This document shows positions 5,116 to 5,557 of a DNA stretch of 5,557 bases, one piece after another. The DNA comes from Dehalococcoidia bacterium (GTDB lineage: Bacteria > Chloroflexota > Dehalococcoidia > JAENJB01). The first letter of the stretch is position 1. Each line of letters begins with the position of its first letter. The stretch spans positions 1-5,557 of the forward strand of contig JAENJB010000095.1 of NCBI GenBank assembly GCA_016844565.1, given 5' to 3'. Position numbers and translations under genes: made by a program. Below the pieces are notes generated by a model that saw nothing but the letters and a program-made list of their open reading frames with translations, had not been told where the DNA came from and searched no databases.

Positions 5116-5557
5116 CTATCGCTTCCGCAGCGCCCGCAGCACCTTCTCTTTGGTGATGGGGATGTCCTTGATTCGCACACCCACCGCATTGTAGATAGCG
5201 CTGGCGATGGCCGGCGACTGAGGCACATTGACTCCCTCCGAGAAACCTTTGGCTCCATAGGGGCCGTCCTGATGGGGGGTTGACGATACCAGATAGGAGA
5301 CCGCCTCCGCATTTCCCGGCAAGTCCGCCGCTGTCGGCATCTTGTAGTCCATGTAGTTCGGCGTGATTATCTTCCCCTGCCACAGCGACACCTCCTCCGA
5401 TAGCGTGCTGCCCAGTCCCATGGCTCGGCCACCATCCATCTGCCCCTCACACAGCTTCGGGTTGATGGGCTGGCCCATATCGAAGCAGTCACCCAGGCGC
5501 AGGACCTTCACCTCTCCCGTCTCGACGTTGACCGCCACCTCGGCGGCTGAGGCGCCA
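5116..5557 (-). CDS. Molybdopterin-binding (large) subunit of a xanthine/CO/aldehyde dehydrogenase-family enzyme, C-terminal part
   Basis: These large subunits hold the molybdenum-cytosine-dinucleotide or molybdopterin cofactor of three-part hydroxylases (with FAD and 2Fe-2S subunits) that oxidise purines, aldehydes, aromatic CoA esters or CO. Only the last 146 or so residues are in the window; the frame runs unbroken off the right edge, reading ASAAEVAVNVETGEVKVLRL upstream of an internal GTG that should not be taken as the start. Recognisable parts are the AEV.VN.ETGEVKVLR strand, DMGQPINP, EGQMDGGRAMGLGSTLSEE, the MDYKMPTAADLP segment, and near the end GAKGFSEGVNVPQSPAIASAIYNAVG. Its Glu (in FSEG) corresponds to the catalytic glutamate of the usual GVGE motif. 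The tail IKDIPITKEKVLRAL is the normal family ending, so the C-terminus is complete. The substrate cannot be told from this fragment. No other subunit is visible. Confidence 0.9.
   Translation of the reverse strand, partial: GASAAEVAVNVETGEVKVLRLGDCFDMGQPINPKLCEGQMDGGRAMGLGSTLSEEVSLWQGKIITPNYMDYKMPTAADLPGNAEAVSYLVSSTPHQDGPYGAKGFSEGVNVPQSPAIASAIYNAVGVRIKDIPITKEKVLRALRKR

Overview
The window is GC-rich bacterial DNA with four gene blocks and several clusters of palindromic intergenic repeats. The gene types are a cobalamin-lower-ligand assembly pair, a GalT-like nucleotidyltransferase, a short CysE, an ACT-domain malic enzyme and a CO/xanthine-dehydrogenase-type molybdenum subunit. Together with TTG starts and abundant 'GTCATTGCGAG' and 'ATTCCCGCG..GCGGGAAT' palindromes, they fit an environmental anaerobe such as a Chloroflexota (Dehalococcoidia-like) genome. 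That taxonomic guess is inference and no marker gene confirms it.

Left block (1-1027, minus strand): a promoter at 999-1027 reads into cobS (983-240, complete), which overlaps the start of cobU (258 leftwards). The CobU reading is normal for about 54 residues. It then joins, out of frame, a perfect 99-bp copy of an internal cobS segment (1-99 = 442-540). The left edge is therefore a chimera: either a 441-bp tandem duplication with one breakpoint inside cobU, or an assembly-graph artefact.

Middle block (1066-2992, plus strand): a GalT/HIT-superfamily nucleotidyltransferase with all zinc and catalytic residues visible, then 106 bp holding two hairpins, then cysE (serine O-acetyltransferase, first step of cysteine synthesis). 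The 2993-3265 gap holds a 98-bp nested inverted repeat, a dRS3-like palindrome and a small hairpin.

Right block (3266-5557, minus strand): a malic enzyme with an N-terminal ACT domain, driven by a promoter with a perfect TATAAT. Next is a roughly 380-bp gap packed with further repeat copies, then the C-terminal end of a molybdopterin-binding dehydrogenase large subunit cut by the window edge. The malic enzyme gene is bracketed by inverted copies of a 30-bp palindromic element (26/30 identical).

Functionally the genes touch cobamide assembly, sugar or nucleotide phosphate chemistry, cysteine synthesis, malate-to-pyruvate conversion and molybdenum-dependent oxidation. They do not form one obvious pathway. 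I found no convincing new biological system. The most unusual points are the cobU/cobS chimera and the repeat architecture.
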